This document shows positions 9,443-18,714 of a DNA stretch of 64,000 nucleotides, one piece after another. The notes under the pieces are model-generated. The model saw nothing but the letters and a program-made list of their open reading frames with translations, made no database searches and had not been told where the DNA came from. Source of the stretch: Chryseobacterium sp. POL2. Its GTDB lineage: Bacteria > Bacteroidota > Bacteroidia > Flavobacteriales > Weeksellaceae. The translations under genes and the position numbers were made by a program. The stretch spans positions 2,108,001-2,172,000 of the forward strand of contig NZ_CP049298.1 of NCBI RefSeq assembly GCF_011058315.1, in the 5' to 3' direction. Each line of letters starts with the position of its first letter. The stretch's first letter is position 1.

Positions 9443-9787
9443 ATGAATGAAGCAGAATATTGGAAAAAAATAGAATCATTTTTCGAGACCCAATTTGATA
9501 CCGAAAAACATCCACCTATAGAAACCATGCTTTTTTTAATTGGCGTGCAAGAACTTGGCAGTGGGCAACAGAAGTACACCAAAGACGACAAGCTTAACCT
9601 TATCCATATCGCGGTTTGCAGACTTTTGGAACCTTTTGGTTATTTTAAGTTCACGCATTACATAGATGGTTGGCCACAATATGACATTTTGGATGATCTT
9701 CCAGAGTTAAAACCCAATGAGCAAAGCATTTTAATGAAAAAAGCAATCATACAATATTTCCAAGATGAGGAAATTTTGAATGACTAA
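9443..9787 (+). CDS. Conserved hypothetical protein, 114 aa
   Basis: I do not recognise a named family. The protein is acidic, soluble and lacks a signal peptide or membrane segment. It begins MNEAEYWKKIESFFETQF and includes HPPIETMLFLIGVQELGSGQQ, KLNLIHIAVCRLLEPFGYF and a Trp-Pro-containing DGWPQYDILDDLP. It starts 1 bp after the ptrB stop and has normal codon use, so it is a genuine, probably translationally coupled gene. Confidence 0.8.
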   Translation: MNEAEYWKKIESFFETQFDTEKHPPIETMLFLIGVQELGSGQQKYTKDDKLNLIHIAVCRLLEPFGYFKFTHYIDGWPQYDILDDLPELKPNEQSILMKKAIIQYFQDEEILND

Positions 9788-9942
9788 GTCACAGTTTTTC
9801 AACTCATTCTAATTCGATACATTTACAATTCACGAAAAAATGTTAAAAAAATAAGATTTAAGAAACAAAATTTATTTTTTTAGCACAATATTTGTTATGT
9901 CTGTATGGAATCGTTTAATTTTAACTTTTCAAAAACAATTCA

Positions 9943-11481
9943 ATGAACAATAAATTCATTCCGATTATCTCTGTATTTATGACGATTTCTTTAATAGTTT
10001 TCGTCTCTTTACAATTGTATTGGATTAAAGAATTATATGGTGCGTTAGAGCAAGATTTTTCCAACAAAGTATATTCGGCTTTAGAAACCTCTTCCCAAAA
10101 AGTACAAGAAATCGAGGTTGACAAATATTACAACCAGAATTTCGCCAATTTAAAAAGCGAGATTGTAAGCAGCAACCAACCCACGCAGACCTACATCCAA
10201 CAGACCAAAGACTCAGCTAACAGAACCTCTATATTGTTCCAAAAAAGCATTATCGAAAAACAGCAAATTCCGATTTCGAAACACGGTGACTCACTTAATA
10301 TCACCAAGTTGTACAAAGACGAAGGACTTTATAAAATTAAAAAACAAACGCCAGAACCACTGACTTCACAAATTAGTAAAGACCTGGACAACAGCACTTT
10401 TCAATTAAAAGAATTTGCAAAACTCAATGGTAATAATCTTCCGATTGAAAAACGAGTTGATAACAAAACAATAGATTCTGTCCTGACAAAAGAACTAAAA
10501 TTAAAAGGTATCGACACCAAATTTGGTTTCGGTATTATTGACAAAACCAACAAGTTAACAAGCCTTAGTAACAACACCTATCTGGATCAAAAGGACAAAA
10601 CCAATTACACTTATCCACTTTTTACAGACAGCAAAGATCATACGTTGTACACCTTGGCATTGGTATTTCCAAGAAAAGATTACTCTTTGGTAAGACATAA
10701 TCTACCGATGTTGGTGGGGACTTTTGTTTCGTTATTAACAATTTTGGGCATTTATATTATTTCCATTAATTATATGATGCGTCAGAAAAAAATTGCAGAC
10801 ATCAAAACAGATTTCATCAACAATATGTCGCATGAGTTCAAAACCCCATTAGCAACGATTTCTGTGGCAACAGACTCTTTATCAAACGACAAAATAGCAA
10901 CGGATGCCGACAAAGTTAAATACTATGCAGGCTTGATAAAGCAGGAAAATCTAAGAATGAAAAAGCAAGTAGAAAACGTTCTAAACATGTCAAAACTAGA
11001 ACGCAACGAAATGCAATTGTTTTTAAAAGAAACCAATGTGCGTGAGTTGATAAAAAAAATTACAGAATCTTTTAGGCTAATTGTTGAAGAGAGAAACGGA
11101 ATTTTGAGCACCAACTTTACCGCCGAACAATATAATTTTAAAATTGATGAATTCCATATTTCTAATGCTTTGATTAATCTCCTAGACAACGCGAACAAAT
11201 ATTCGCCAGATACTCCGAAAATCAACATCAAAACCAGAAACGAAGGCAACTGGTATGTTATCGAAATTTCCGACAAAGGCATGGGAATGGATGCGGAAAA
11301 TAAAGCTCGAATTTTTGAAAAATTCTTCCGCGAAGAAACCGGAAATATCCACAACGTAAAAGGACAAGGTCTTGGTTTGTCCTATGTTAAAAAGATTATA
11401 GAAATCCACAAAGGACAAATCCTAGTGGATTCGCAAAAAGATAAAGGCAGCACTTTCACCGTAAAACTGCCAATGGGTTAA
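9943..11481 (+). CDS. Sensor histidine kinase (two-component)
   Basis: Membrane histidine kinase (512 residues). There are two membrane helices (about 5-26 and 255-278), a large extracytoplasmic sensor region between them with no domain I can name, then a HisKA domain with phosphoacceptor His297 in NNMSHEFKTPLATI, and a HATPase with N-box LLDNANKYS (413-421), G1 DKGMGMD (444-450), F-box FEKFFRE and G2 GQGLGLSYVK (474-483). No HAMP domain is apparent between TM2 and HisKA. The partner response regulator begins 58 bp downstream. The signal sensed is unknown. Confidence 0.93.
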   Translation: MNNKFIPIISVFMTISLIVFVSLQLYWIKELYGALEQDFSNKVYSALETSSQKVQEIEVDKYYNQNFANLKSEIVSSNQPTQTYIQQTKDSANRTSILFQKSIIEKQQIPISKHGDSLNITKLYKDEGLYKIKKQTPEPLTSQISKDLDNSTFQLKEFAKLNGNNLPIEKRVDNKTIDSVLTKELKLKGIDTKFGFGIIDKTNKLTSLSNNTYLDQKDKTNYTYPLFTDSKDHTLYTLALVFPRKDYSLVRHNLPMLVGTFVSLLTILGIYIISINYMMRQKKIADIKTDFINNMSHEFKTPLATISVATDSLSNDKIATDADKVKYYAGLIKQENLRMKKQVENVLNMSKLERNEMQLFLKETNVRELIKKITESFRLIVEERNGILSTNFTAEQYNFKIDEFHISNALINLLDNANKYSPDTPKINIKTRNEGNWYVIEISDKGMGMDAENKARIFEKFFREETGNIHNVKGQGLGLSYVKKIIEIHKGQILVDSQKDKGSTFTVKLPMG

Positions 11482-11539
11482 AGAAATAAACAATACAATA
11501 AAGGAATTAGTTTTCCAATAACCATTAAATAATAAAGCT

Positions 11540-12226
11540 ATGAGCAACAGAATATTATTAGTAGAAGACGATCAAAGTTTTGGTGCAGTATTAAAAGATT
11601 ATCTTAGCATCAACAACTTCGAAGTTACATTAGCCACAGACGGCGAGATGGGCCTAAAAGAATTCACAGAAAAAGAATTCGACATTTGCATCTTTGATGT
11701 GATGATGCCTAAAAAAGATGGTTTCTCATTAGCAGAAGATGTCAAAAAAATAGATAAAAACACACCAATTATTTTCTTAACGGCACGTAATATGCGCGAA
11801 GATATCCTGAAAGGTTATCAGATTGGGGCGGATGATTATATCACAAAACCTTTTGATACGGAGCTTCTTTTATACAAGATTAAAGCAATTCTGCAACGCA
11901 GTGCTGTTTTGGAAAACGAAGATCAGGAACAGTTCAAAATCAGTGATATTTTCTTCGATTCTATGTTAAGACAATTGCGTGTAGGCGATAAAGAATACAA
12001 ACTTTCTCCAAAAGAAAACGAACTTCTTAAACTACTTTGTCTTCACAGAAACGACTTTATGCCAAGAGATTTAGCACTTCGTAAAATTTGGAAAAAGGAA
12101 AACTATTTCACCGCCAGAAGTATGGATGTGTATATCGCTAAACTGAGAAAACTTCTTAAAGATGATGAAGGTTTAGAAATCATCAACGTGCATGGTGAAG
12201 GTTTCCGATTGCTAGTTAAAAACTAA
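11540..12226 (+). CDS. OmpR/PhoB-type response regulator
   Basis: DNA-binding response regulator (228 residues) paired with the upstream kinase. The receiver domain (1-120) has the acidic pair Asp10/Asp11, phospho-acceptor Asp53 in CIFDVMMPKKDG, Thr81 and Lys103 (ITKPFD). The C-terminal winged helix (about 130-228) shows LSPKENELLKLLC, ARSMDVYIAKLRKLL and a GEGFRLL end, typical of the Trans_reg_C domain. It resembles the RprY/KdpE-like regulators of Bacteroidota. A terminator follows at 12251. Confidence 0.95.
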   Translation: MSNRILLVEDDQSFGAVLKDYLSINNFEVTLATDGEMGLKEFTEKEFDICIFDVMMPKKDGFSLAEDVKKIDKNTPIIFLTARNMREDILKGYQIGADDYITKPFDTELLLYKIKAILQRSAVLENEDQEQFKISDIFFDSMLRQLRVGDKEYKLSPKENELLKLLCLHRNDFMPRDLALRKIWKKENYFTARSMDVYIAKLRKLLKDDEGLEIINVHGEGFRLLVKN

Positions 12227-12250
12227 ATCTTTGAAAAAGATATAAAATAT

Positions 12251-12286
12251 AAAAGCCCTATTAAATAATTGGGCTTTTATATTTTT
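12251..12286. terminator. Bidirectional terminator between convergent genes
   Basis: AAAAGCCC and GGGCTTTT flank an AT-rich loop and are followed by TATATTTTT. A-rich sequence precedes it, so the hairpin can end both the response regulator (plus) and the secreted endonuclease-family gene (minus). Confidence 0.8.
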
Positions 12287-12304
12287 GACATTTATACTAA
12301 ACTA

Positions 12305-13495
12305 TTAAAGTTCTTTTTGCAATACAACAAATGCGGGGAAGTGGTCACTATAACCGCCTGTAAATCTATCGCCATCCCAAGATCTCAAAGGGTAACCTTT
12401 CCATTGTCCTTCGGTAGTGATTAAGTATGAAGGCGCATAAACTTCTGTTTTGAAAATTGAGTAAGTTTTTGTAAACTTCTCTGGTGAATAAACATTTCTT
12501 GAAACAATAATCTGGTCAAACAAGTTAGGAGCATCACGATATGCCAAAGATGCTACACCTGCTTTGTAAAGTCTATACATCAAGTTATAATAAGGCTTGC
12601 TTTCTGAAAGATCGCTTGGATTTTCAACAGCGCCTAAGTGTTTTTTCAAACTTGGGCTAACAGGATCATCATTAAAGTCACCCATCGCAAACAATTTAAT
12701 TCCTGGATTTTCTGCTGCAACTTTATCCATTTCTGCTTTTAAGGTTTGTGCTGCTGCGTTTCTTTTTGCCTGAGAAGCCGCTTCACCACCACTTCTTGAT
12801 GGCCAGTGATTCATAAAAACGGCGATTTGCTCACCATCAAGATAACCAATAGCTACAACTATATCACGGGTGTACTGACGACTTCCATTATCGTTATAAG
12901 CTTTTATCTCTCTTTTATAAGAATTGCTTAATGTAAATCTATTTTTCTGATAAATAATAGCAACATCAATACCTCTGGCATCGTAAGAATTATAATGCAC
13001 AATTTGATAATTGTCTTTAGCTAAAGCTGGTTCTTTAATAAGATCTTCGATAACTTGTCTATTTTCCACCTCAATAAGTCCAACAATGGCAGGGTTGGTA
13101 TTGGTAAACTTACGACCAAGCTCAGAAATGACTTTTGCTTCGTTGGCTAATTTTTGTTTGTAAAACTTAGTTCCCCAATTTTTGGAACTTTTCGGTGTGA
13201 AATCATCTGACAAAATCTGGTTACGAACAACCTTTTTCCCTTTTAATAACTCATCACTCCATTCACCTTTATAAACTTCTGTCGTTTCAAGATGTTTGAT
13301 GGAATCAATTGGTATACTTCTATGGAATGCAGGATTGGATTCTGCTAATGTTCCATTTATGTAATCAGCAGATTGGATGGTATCCCAAAGGTTTTCCACA
13401 TTTAGGAATCCTATTGCTGCTCTTTTAACTTGTTTCTGTTGCGCATAATTTAAAACAAAACAAAATAGAGTTGTAACGAATAAAAACTTTCTCAT
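12305..13495 (-). CDS. Secreted endonuclease/exonuclease/phosphatase family protein
   Basis: Metal-dependent phosphodiesterase fold (DNase I/ExeM-like), 396 residues from the chosen start. I start it at the ATG at 13493-13495 because it opens a classical signal peptide (MRKFLFVTTLFCFVLNYAQ). The frame extends 25 codons further upstream, but that part is unlike a signal sequence. Catalytic-type motifs are GLIEVENR (metal-binding Glu), NHWPSRSGG, MGDFNDDPVSPS (Asp/Asn) and the final YSDHFPAF (Asp-His pair). It is divergent from the TonB-type receptor and DUF5689 lipoprotein genes, suggesting a joint role in degrading and importing a nucleic acid or phosphoester. That role is inference. No type IX sorting domain is seen at the C-terminus. 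Confidence 0.88.
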   Translation of the reverse strand: MRKFLFVTTLFCFVLNYAQQKQVKRAAIGFLNVENLWDTIQSADYINGTLAESNPAFHRSIPIDSIKHLETTEVYKGEWSDELLKGKKVVRNQILSDDFTPKSSKNWGTKFYKQKLANEAKVISELGRKFTNTNPAIVGLIEVENRQVIEDLIKEPALAKDNYQIVHYNSYDARGIDVAIIYQKNRFTLSNSYKREIKAYNDNGSRQYTRDIVVAIGYLDGEQIAVFMNHWPSRSGGEAASQAKRNAAAQTLKAEMDKVAAENPGIKLFAMGDFNDDPVSPSLKKHLGAVENPSDLSESKPYYNLMYRLYKAGVASLAYRDAPNLFDQIIVSRNVYSPEKFTKTYSIFKTEVYAPSYLITTEGQWKGYPLRSWDGDRFTGGYSDHFPAFVVLQKEL

Positions 13496-13662
13496 TTTTT
13501 CAAAAAATTTTGGGAGGTAAAAATAGATATTATTTTTTATATAAAAATTATATTCCGTTAATATCGACACAAAATGGTGAATTTATCATGTTTTGAAAAA
13601 GCTTCCCTACCTCTTCGAAACAATTGATTATGAATTTATTAACAATTAAAAGTTAAAATGGT

Positions 13663-13691
13663 TAAATTTGTCAAAAATAAGATTAAATTTG
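13663..13691 (+). promoter_or_regulatory. Candidate promoter region of the receptor-DUF5689 operon
   Basis: Two copies of TAAATTTG (13663-13670 and 13684-13691), each a match to the TAnnTTTG -7 element, lie 21 bp apart. The second would start transcription near 13697, about 43 nt before the receptor ATG. The 5' gap from 13496 also includes AT-rich sequence without further recognised sites. Confidence 0.45.
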
Positions 13692-13739
13692 TTGCCCCTT
13701 TTAAAATTATCAAAATAGGGAAGAATTAAATAGTTTGCT

Positions 13740-16475
13740 ATGATAAAAAAATTATCCTTAATCTCATTGTTTACATTGCTTCCTGCATCTTTTTACTATG
13801 CCCAAACAACGGTTTTTGCATACGTAAAAGACCAGGACGGAAAACCACTTGAGAGAGCAGATGTTGATCTTGCGCAGTCTTCTGATGACTTGACAGCTGA
13901 TAAAATTGGATATTTCCAATTTGTTGATCTTCAACCAGGCCATTATCAAATTACAGTTTCAAAATCAAGCTACGAAACTAGAGTAATCACTTTTGATGTG
14001 GCATCTGGAGAAAAAAGAAAGGACCTTGGTGTTATAAAATTAAACTATGCGCCTAGCAGTGATGCGGGTATTATGGTTATTGATGATTCTGCAGGTGATT
14101 CTGATGACAGCGGATCGTCTATGCAACCCACTGTTGGTTTGCTTAATTCTGGTAGAGATGCTTTCCAAAGTGTTTCTGCATTTGAGCTTGGTGCATATTG
14201 GTTCCGCCCGAGAGGTGTAGATAACCGTTATGAAGACATCTACTTCAACGGTGTTTCTATGTCAAAAAACGACGATGGTAAAATTGATTTTAGCAACTGG
14301 GGAGGTCTTAATGATGTAACAAGATATCCTTACGAAAATGCCGATAATATTACGCCTTCAGAATATACATTTGGTAATTTGGGCGGTGTTGTATATTATA
14401 ACACAAGAGCAAGTTCGTATAGAAAACAAACATCATTAGCTTATTCTTTCACTAACAGAAGTTACCTTCATAGAGCAATGGCAACTTATTCGTCTGGACT
14501 TTCAAAAAGCGGATGGGCATTTACCTTCTCTGGAAGTAGAAGATGGGCGGAAGAAGGCTCTATTGATGGCACACAACAAGATGCTTACGCATACTTCGGA
14601 TCCATCGAGAAGAGATTCTCTGACAGACATGCTATTAACTTAACGGCATTCGGCGCGCCTACAATGCGTGCTTCTAATGCTCCAAACACGCAGGAAGTCT
14701 ATGATCTTATGGGTAAAGATTACAACTCGTATTGGGGATGGCAAGATGGTGAAAAAAGAAATTCTAGAATTAGAAAAGTATTTGAACCAATGTTTATGTT
14801 AACCGATTATTTAAAAATTGGCAAAAATTCAAATTGGGTTAATACAGTATCTTACCAAATTGGTAGCGATGCTAGAGGGCGTCTGGACTGGTTCCGTGCC
14901 GCTGACCCTAACCCAACTTATTATAGAAAATTACCAAGTTATGGTGTCTATACAGCAGACGAGTTCAGAAATAACGCTCAGATAGATTGGATGTCTTTAT
15001 ACAGTGCCAACTACCTTAACCGTCAAGACATGGCAGGTGTTGATAGAGGAGCTGTATACTCAATCGTTGAGGACGTTAACAAAGACAAAACGTTTAACTT
15101 CGCATCACACTTTGACACCAAATTATCTGGAAACTGGAAACTGAATGTTAACTTCAATTATCAAAATTTAAGATCTGATAATTTTAGAAGAGTTAAAGAT
15201 TTATTAGGTGCTAACTATGCTAATAATCTTAATGCTTTTGATAACGATGTAAGATATAATATTGATAATGAAAACACCCAAGTTAAAGAAGGTGAAAGAA
15301 CTCAATATTCTTATAAATTACTAAGAGATTCATACGCGTTGAATATTTCTTCTGAAGTTGACTTTACAAAGTGGAACGTGGTAGCTTCAATATTCTCTTC
15401 ATATAACGAATCTCAAAGAGATGGTGATTACAGAAGTAATAGATTCCAAAATAATTCTAAAGGAAAAAGTGCAAAGTACACTTCTTTAGATGCTGGTATC
15501 AAAGCTAAGATTACTTACAAAATCAATGGTAAAAACTTTATCGTTTACAACGGAGCATTCTTTAGTTTAGCACCAACGCTTAACGAAATATACATCAACC
15601 CAAGAGTTGTAGACTTCCTTACGCCAGGTGTAGAAAATCAAATGATCAACTCTAATGATTTGAGTTATATTTTGAGAGGTCAAATTCTTAAACTTAGATT
15701 GTCTGCTTATCATACAACGATTAATAACGCAACTGAAATCTCTAGATATTATGCCGACGTTAATAGTGGTACGGGTACATCGCTTAGTACACTTGTAAAC
15801 GAAGCCATGACTGGTGTTAACAAACGCTATATGGGTGCAGAACTTGGTTTTGATGTTAAAATCACACCAACCCTTAATGCATTAGGTGTTGCCAGTGTAG
15901 GAGAATACAAATACACGAACAATCCGAATGTTGCGACATTTGACGATATTAACGAATTTAGAGGTCGTTCGGTTTGGGGACAAGCAAATGTTAAAGACTA
16001 TAAAGTTGCTGGCACACCACAAAAGGCCTTCTCTTTTGGTCTAAAATATAACTCACCAAAATTTTGGTGGATTGGTGCATCCGCGAATTATCTAATGGAT
16101 CAATACCTTGATTTCTCTGCGCTTAACAAAACGCCTTACATGTACACAAACCCAGAAACGGGTGACAATTATGAAGGTGTAACACCAGAGAGCATCCAAT
16201 TAATCACAGCACAAAAGAAATTTGACAATCAGTTTATGTTAAATGCTAATGCAGGAAAATCGTTCCGTTTTGGAAAATACAGAATGGGATTAAGTGTTTC
16301 TGTTAACAACATTCTTAATAACAGAAACTATGTAACTGGAGGTTTTGAGCAAGGTAGAAACGTTAACTTCGTAGACGCACTACAAGATACACAAAGAACA
16401 ACACCTTTCTTCGGTCCAAAATTATGGTATGATAGAGGAAGAACTTTCTTTGCTAACGTATATTTAAGATTTTAA
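13740..16475 (+). CDS. TonB-dependent receptor-like outer membrane protein with carboxypeptidase-regulatory domain
   Basis: A 911-residue outer membrane protein. It starts with a signal peptide (MIKKLSLISLFTLLPASFYYAQ), then a CarboxypepD_reg-like beta domain (about 24-100, with GKPLERADVDL and GYFQFVDLQPGHYQITVSK), a linker rich in Asp/Ser (about 113-125), a plug-like domain (about 130-225) and a long beta-barrel ending in FFANVYLRF, the aromatic C-terminus of barrel proteins. It is co-oriented with, and 12 bp from, the DUF5689 lipoprotein, in a receptor plus surface-lipoprotein arrangement resembling SusC/SusD. However, the partner is not SusD and the substrate is not evident. Confidence 0.88.
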   Translation: MIKKLSLISLFTLLPASFYYAQTTVFAYVKDQDGKPLERADVDLAQSSDDLTADKIGYFQFVDLQPGHYQITVSKSSYETRVITFDVASGEKRKDLGVIKLNYAPSSDAGIMVIDDSAGDSDDSGSSMQPTVGLLNSGRDAFQSVSAFELGAYWFRPRGVDNRYEDIYFNGVSMSKNDDGKIDFSNWGGLNDVTRYPYENADNITPSEYTFGNLGGVVYYNTRASSYRKQTSLAYSFTNRSYLHRAMATYSSGLSKSGWAFTFSGSRRWAEEGSIDGTQQDAYAYFGSIEKRFSDRHAINLTAFGAPTMRASNAPNTQEVYDLMGKDYNSYWGWQDGEKRNSRIRKVFEPMFMLTDYLKIGKNSNWVNTVSYQIGSDARGRLDWFRAADPNPTYYRKLPSYGVYTADEFRNNAQIDWMSLYSANYLNRQDMAGVDRGAVYSIVEDVNKDKTFNFASHFDTKLSGNWKLNVNFNYQNLRSDNFRRVKDLLGANYANNLNAFDNDVRYNIDNENTQVKEGERTQYSYKLLRDSYALNISSEVDFTKWNVVASIFSSYNESQRDGDYRSNRFQNNSKGKSAKYTSLDAGIKAKITYKINGKNFIVYNGAFFSLAPTLNEIYINPRVVDFLTPGVENQMINSNDLSYILRGQILKLRLSAYHTTINNATEISRYYADVNSGTGTSLSTLVNEAMTGVNKRYMGAELGFDVKITPTLNALGVASVGEYKYTNNPNVATFDDINEFRGRSVWGQANVKDYKVAGTPQKAFSFGLKYNSPKFWWIGASANYLMDQYLDFSALNKTPYMYTNPETGDNYEGVTPESIQLITAQKKFDNQFMLNANAGKSFRFGKYRMGLSVSVNNILNNRNYVTGGFEQGRNVNFVDALQDTQRTTPFFGPKLWYDRGRTFFANVYLRF

Positions 16476-16487
16476 TAAGATTTAGAT

Positions 16488-18572
16488 ATGAAAACAAGTA
16501 CTAAATACATAAAACACATATTCTTCATGGTTTTTGCAACGTTCATACTTGCAAGTTGTGTCCATGATGATAAATATGACAATCCTGACATGTCAAATTA
16601 CCAATGTCAAGATTTAACAAAGACCATGACTTTAGCAGAACTGAAAGCTAAATTCACAGGAAACGCTAATAAAACCTATTATTTCCCTAAGGATTCAAAA
16701 GACATTATCGAAGGCTATGTATCTTCAACTGATGAGACGGGTAATATTTATAAAACCATCTACATTCAGGACGCACCAGAAAACCCAACTCATGGTTTTA
16801 CAATTAGCGTGAATGCAGTAAGTACATATACCAACTATCCTCAGGGCTCTAAAATTTATATTAAACTAGCAGGTTTAGCTGTAGGAACTTACGGTGGCGT
16901 GGTACAGCTAGGTGTTAAAGATGCAACTGTTGCAGATCCAGCCAATACAAACATTGTAGCAAGAATTCCTGAAACAAGTGTTCCAAAAAGCATTATAAGA
17001 TCTTGCGCAGCCAAAGTTAACATCGTACCGAAAGTGATAAAATTCACAGACATGAAGGCGGATAACGACAACTTAATCGGTTGTTTGATCCAAGCAGACA
17101 ATGTAGAATTTGACAGTAAAGCCTTATGTACAAGCTTTGCCCCAAATGGACAAACTGTTGACAAAGCGATCAATCAAAAAGATGGCAATACAGTTACATC
17201 AAGAATTGTTAGAAACAGTGGTTACGCATCATTTGCCAACTTAACAATCCCTGCAGGTAACGGTAAATTCGTGGGTATTTTAAGTAAATACAATACGACC
17301 TATCAAATGTATATCAACAAGGTTACTGATTTAAAAGAGATGACCGAATTCCCTCGCATTGACGGGATGACTTCTGATCCTTGTCAATTCAACCCAACCA
17401 ACTTAACTGCAAAAACTGTTGCAGAAGTTAAAAGACTTATTTCCGGAAATGCACTTACAGAAATTAAAGATGATATTTATCTTAAAGCTAAAGTAACGAC
17501 AAGTGATGCTACAGGTAACTTCTTTAAATATATTTATGTTGAAGATGCTACAGGAGGTATTAGAGTTAACATTGACAAATCAAATATATACCTTGATCCA
17601 AGATTCTACATCGGCAAAGATGTTATTATTAAACTAAAAGGTCTTTATATTGGAGATATTTCTGGAGAACTACAACTAGGCTCACCGTTTGATGGAAAAG
17701 TTGGTAGAGTTGCAGAAGTTGATATTTACAAATATTTCTTCGATTCTAAAGAGCAAGCAACTGCTGTAACACCCACAGAAAGAACAATTACACAATTAAC
17801 AGCTGCAGATGTTGGTAAATGGGTTAAATTAAAAAATCTTGAATTTATAGACGCAGATTTAGGTAATACTTATGCAGCGGGTTCTGTAACCAATAGAACA
17901 CTTCAAGATTGTAATGGCAATAAAATCTTATTAAGAACAAGTAATTTTGCAGATTTCGCTGGTGTTCCTTTAGATGAAGGTAAAGGTGACGTTTATGCAA
18001 TTGTAAGTGTTTTCAATGGTGTGTATCAATTATGGATCAACAATCTTTTGGGAGCTGACCTAGACGACCCACGTTGCGACGGAACTGTCCCAGTGAAGTA
18101 TAACACGGTTTTCGCAGACGGTTTCGACACTTTAGCTAACTGGACTGCGGTTAACGTAACAGGAAGCCAAGTTTGGACAACAACAACTTTTGGAAACCCA
18201 AGACCAAGTGCTTATATGGATGGAAACAGACAACTTAACGAAGACTGGTTAATTTCTAAAGCAATTGCAATTGATAATTTCAGTGATGTTTTCTTCACCT
18301 TTGAAACAGATGGTAGGTTTTCTGGTAATCCTCTGGAAGTATATGTAACAGAAAACTACACAGGTGATGTTGGTACAACAACTTGGACAAAATATCCAGG
18401 AGCAGTCTTTGATACAGATCTTAGCAACTTCTCTGGTTTTGTAAATTCTGGAAGATTAAGTTTGAACGACTTTAAAGGTAAACAAATCAGAATTGCATTC
18501 AAATACACCTCAATTAGTGGTTCTTCTACAACTTGGGAACTAGACAATGTAGCAGTTAAAGGTACAAAGTAA
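16488..18572 (+). CDS. DUF5689 lipoprotein with C-terminal choice-of-anchor J-like domain
   Basis: A 694-residue lipoprotein. The signal ends in the lipobox LASC with lipidated Cys24, followed by an Asp-rich VHDDKYDNPD stretch that may act as a surface-export signal. Two tandem DUF5689 regions (about 43-285 and 300-525) repeat the theme 'YVSSTDETGNIYKTIYIQD' / 'KVTTSDATGNFFKYIYVED', which is an OB-fold-like pattern. The C-terminal 160 residues (from NTVFADGFDTLANW through DNVAVKG) look like a choice-of-anchor J/MAM-type beta-sandwich. It follows a TonB-type receptor and is divergent from a secreted phosphodiesterase. OB-folds of this type accompany secreted nucleases, so binding of nucleic acid is a reasonable inference. 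Its original terminator was interrupted by the downstream IS. Confidence 0.87.
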   Translation: MKTSTKYIKHIFFMVFATFILASCVHDDKYDNPDMSNYQCQDLTKTMTLAELKAKFTGNANKTYYFPKDSKDIIEGYVSSTDETGNIYKTIYIQDAPENPTHGFTISVNAVSTYTNYPQGSKIYIKLAGLAVGTYGGVVQLGVKDATVADPANTNIVARIPETSVPKSIIRSCAAKVNIVPKVIKFTDMKADNDNLIGCLIQADNVEFDSKALCTSFAPNGQTVDKAINQKDGNTVTSRIVRNSGYASFANLTIPAGNGKFVGILSKYNTTYQMYINKVTDLKEMTEFPRIDGMTSDPCQFNPTNLTAKTVAEVKRLISGNALTEIKDDIYLKAKVTTSDATGNFFKYIYVEDATGGIRVNIDKSNIYLDPRFYIGKDVIIKLKGLYIGDISGELQLGSPFDGKVGRVAEVDIYKYFFDSKEQATAVTPTERTITQLTAADVGKWVKLKNLEFIDADLGNTYAAGSVTNRTLQDCNGNKILLRTSNFADFAGVPLDEGKGDVYAIVSVFNGVYQLWINNLLGADLDDPRCDGTVPVKYNTVFADGFDTLANWTAVNVTGSQVWTTTTFGNPRPSAYMDGNRQLNEDWLISKAIAIDNFSDVFFTFETDGRFSGNPLEVYVTENYTGDVGTTTWTKYPGAVFDTDLSNFSGFVNSGRLSLNDFKGKQIRIAFKYTSISGSSTTWELDNVAVKGTK

Positions 18573-18600
18573 GTTTTTGAATCCTTAAATTCTAATAAAT

Positions 18601-18625
18601 AAAAACTCCCTCGAAAATTCGAGGG
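18601..18625. terminator. Left remnant of a bidirectional terminator, split by the IS
   Basis: The palindrome CCCTCGAAAATTCGAGGG (18608-18625) with an A-rich left flank is the left half of a terminator whose T-tract now lies 1.7 kb away at 20345-20353. The rejoined sequence gives a 15-bp stem with A- and T-tracts on either side, serving the DUF5689 gene (plus) and the DUF4126 gene (minus). The left remnant still folds but has lost its own T-tract. Confidence 0.8.
18608..18625. repeat. Left 18-bp target-site copy flanking the IS
   Basis: CCCTCGAAAATTCGAGGG directly abuts the left end of the element. The right copy at 20327-20344 differs at one base (G to A at position 5). Confidence 0.7.
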
Positions 18626-18642
18626 CACTGAAAAAGTTCAGT

Positions 18643-18685
18643 AAAAAAAGAGTAAAAACTATAATGTTTTTGCTCTTTTTTTTTT
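18643..18685 (+). terminator. Hairpin terminator inside the left IS end
   Basis: AAAAAAAGAG-T-AAAAAC pairs with GTTTTT-G-CTCTTTTTTT (one T-G wobble) around loop TATAAT, followed by more T residues. It would stop plus-strand read-through before the transposase ATG at 18715. Confidence 0.7.
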
Positions 18686-18714
18686 GTATCTTAAATGAGT
18701 ATTTCAAGAGTTAA

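Noticed and set aside
10923-11354. Minus-strand open frame antisense to the histidine kinase
   Set aside because: Runs fully within the conserved HATPase coding region of the plus strand and shows no protein-like pattern.
13496-13570. Longer N-terminus for the endonuclease/exonuclease/phosphatase protein
   Set aside because: The extra 25 residues (starting MSILTEYNFY) would bury the signal peptide that begins at the ATG at 13495.
18356-18628. Minus-strand frame spanning the DUF5689 3' end and the IS junction
   Set aside because: Antisense to a clearly conserved coding sequence and has no recognisable domain or start context.
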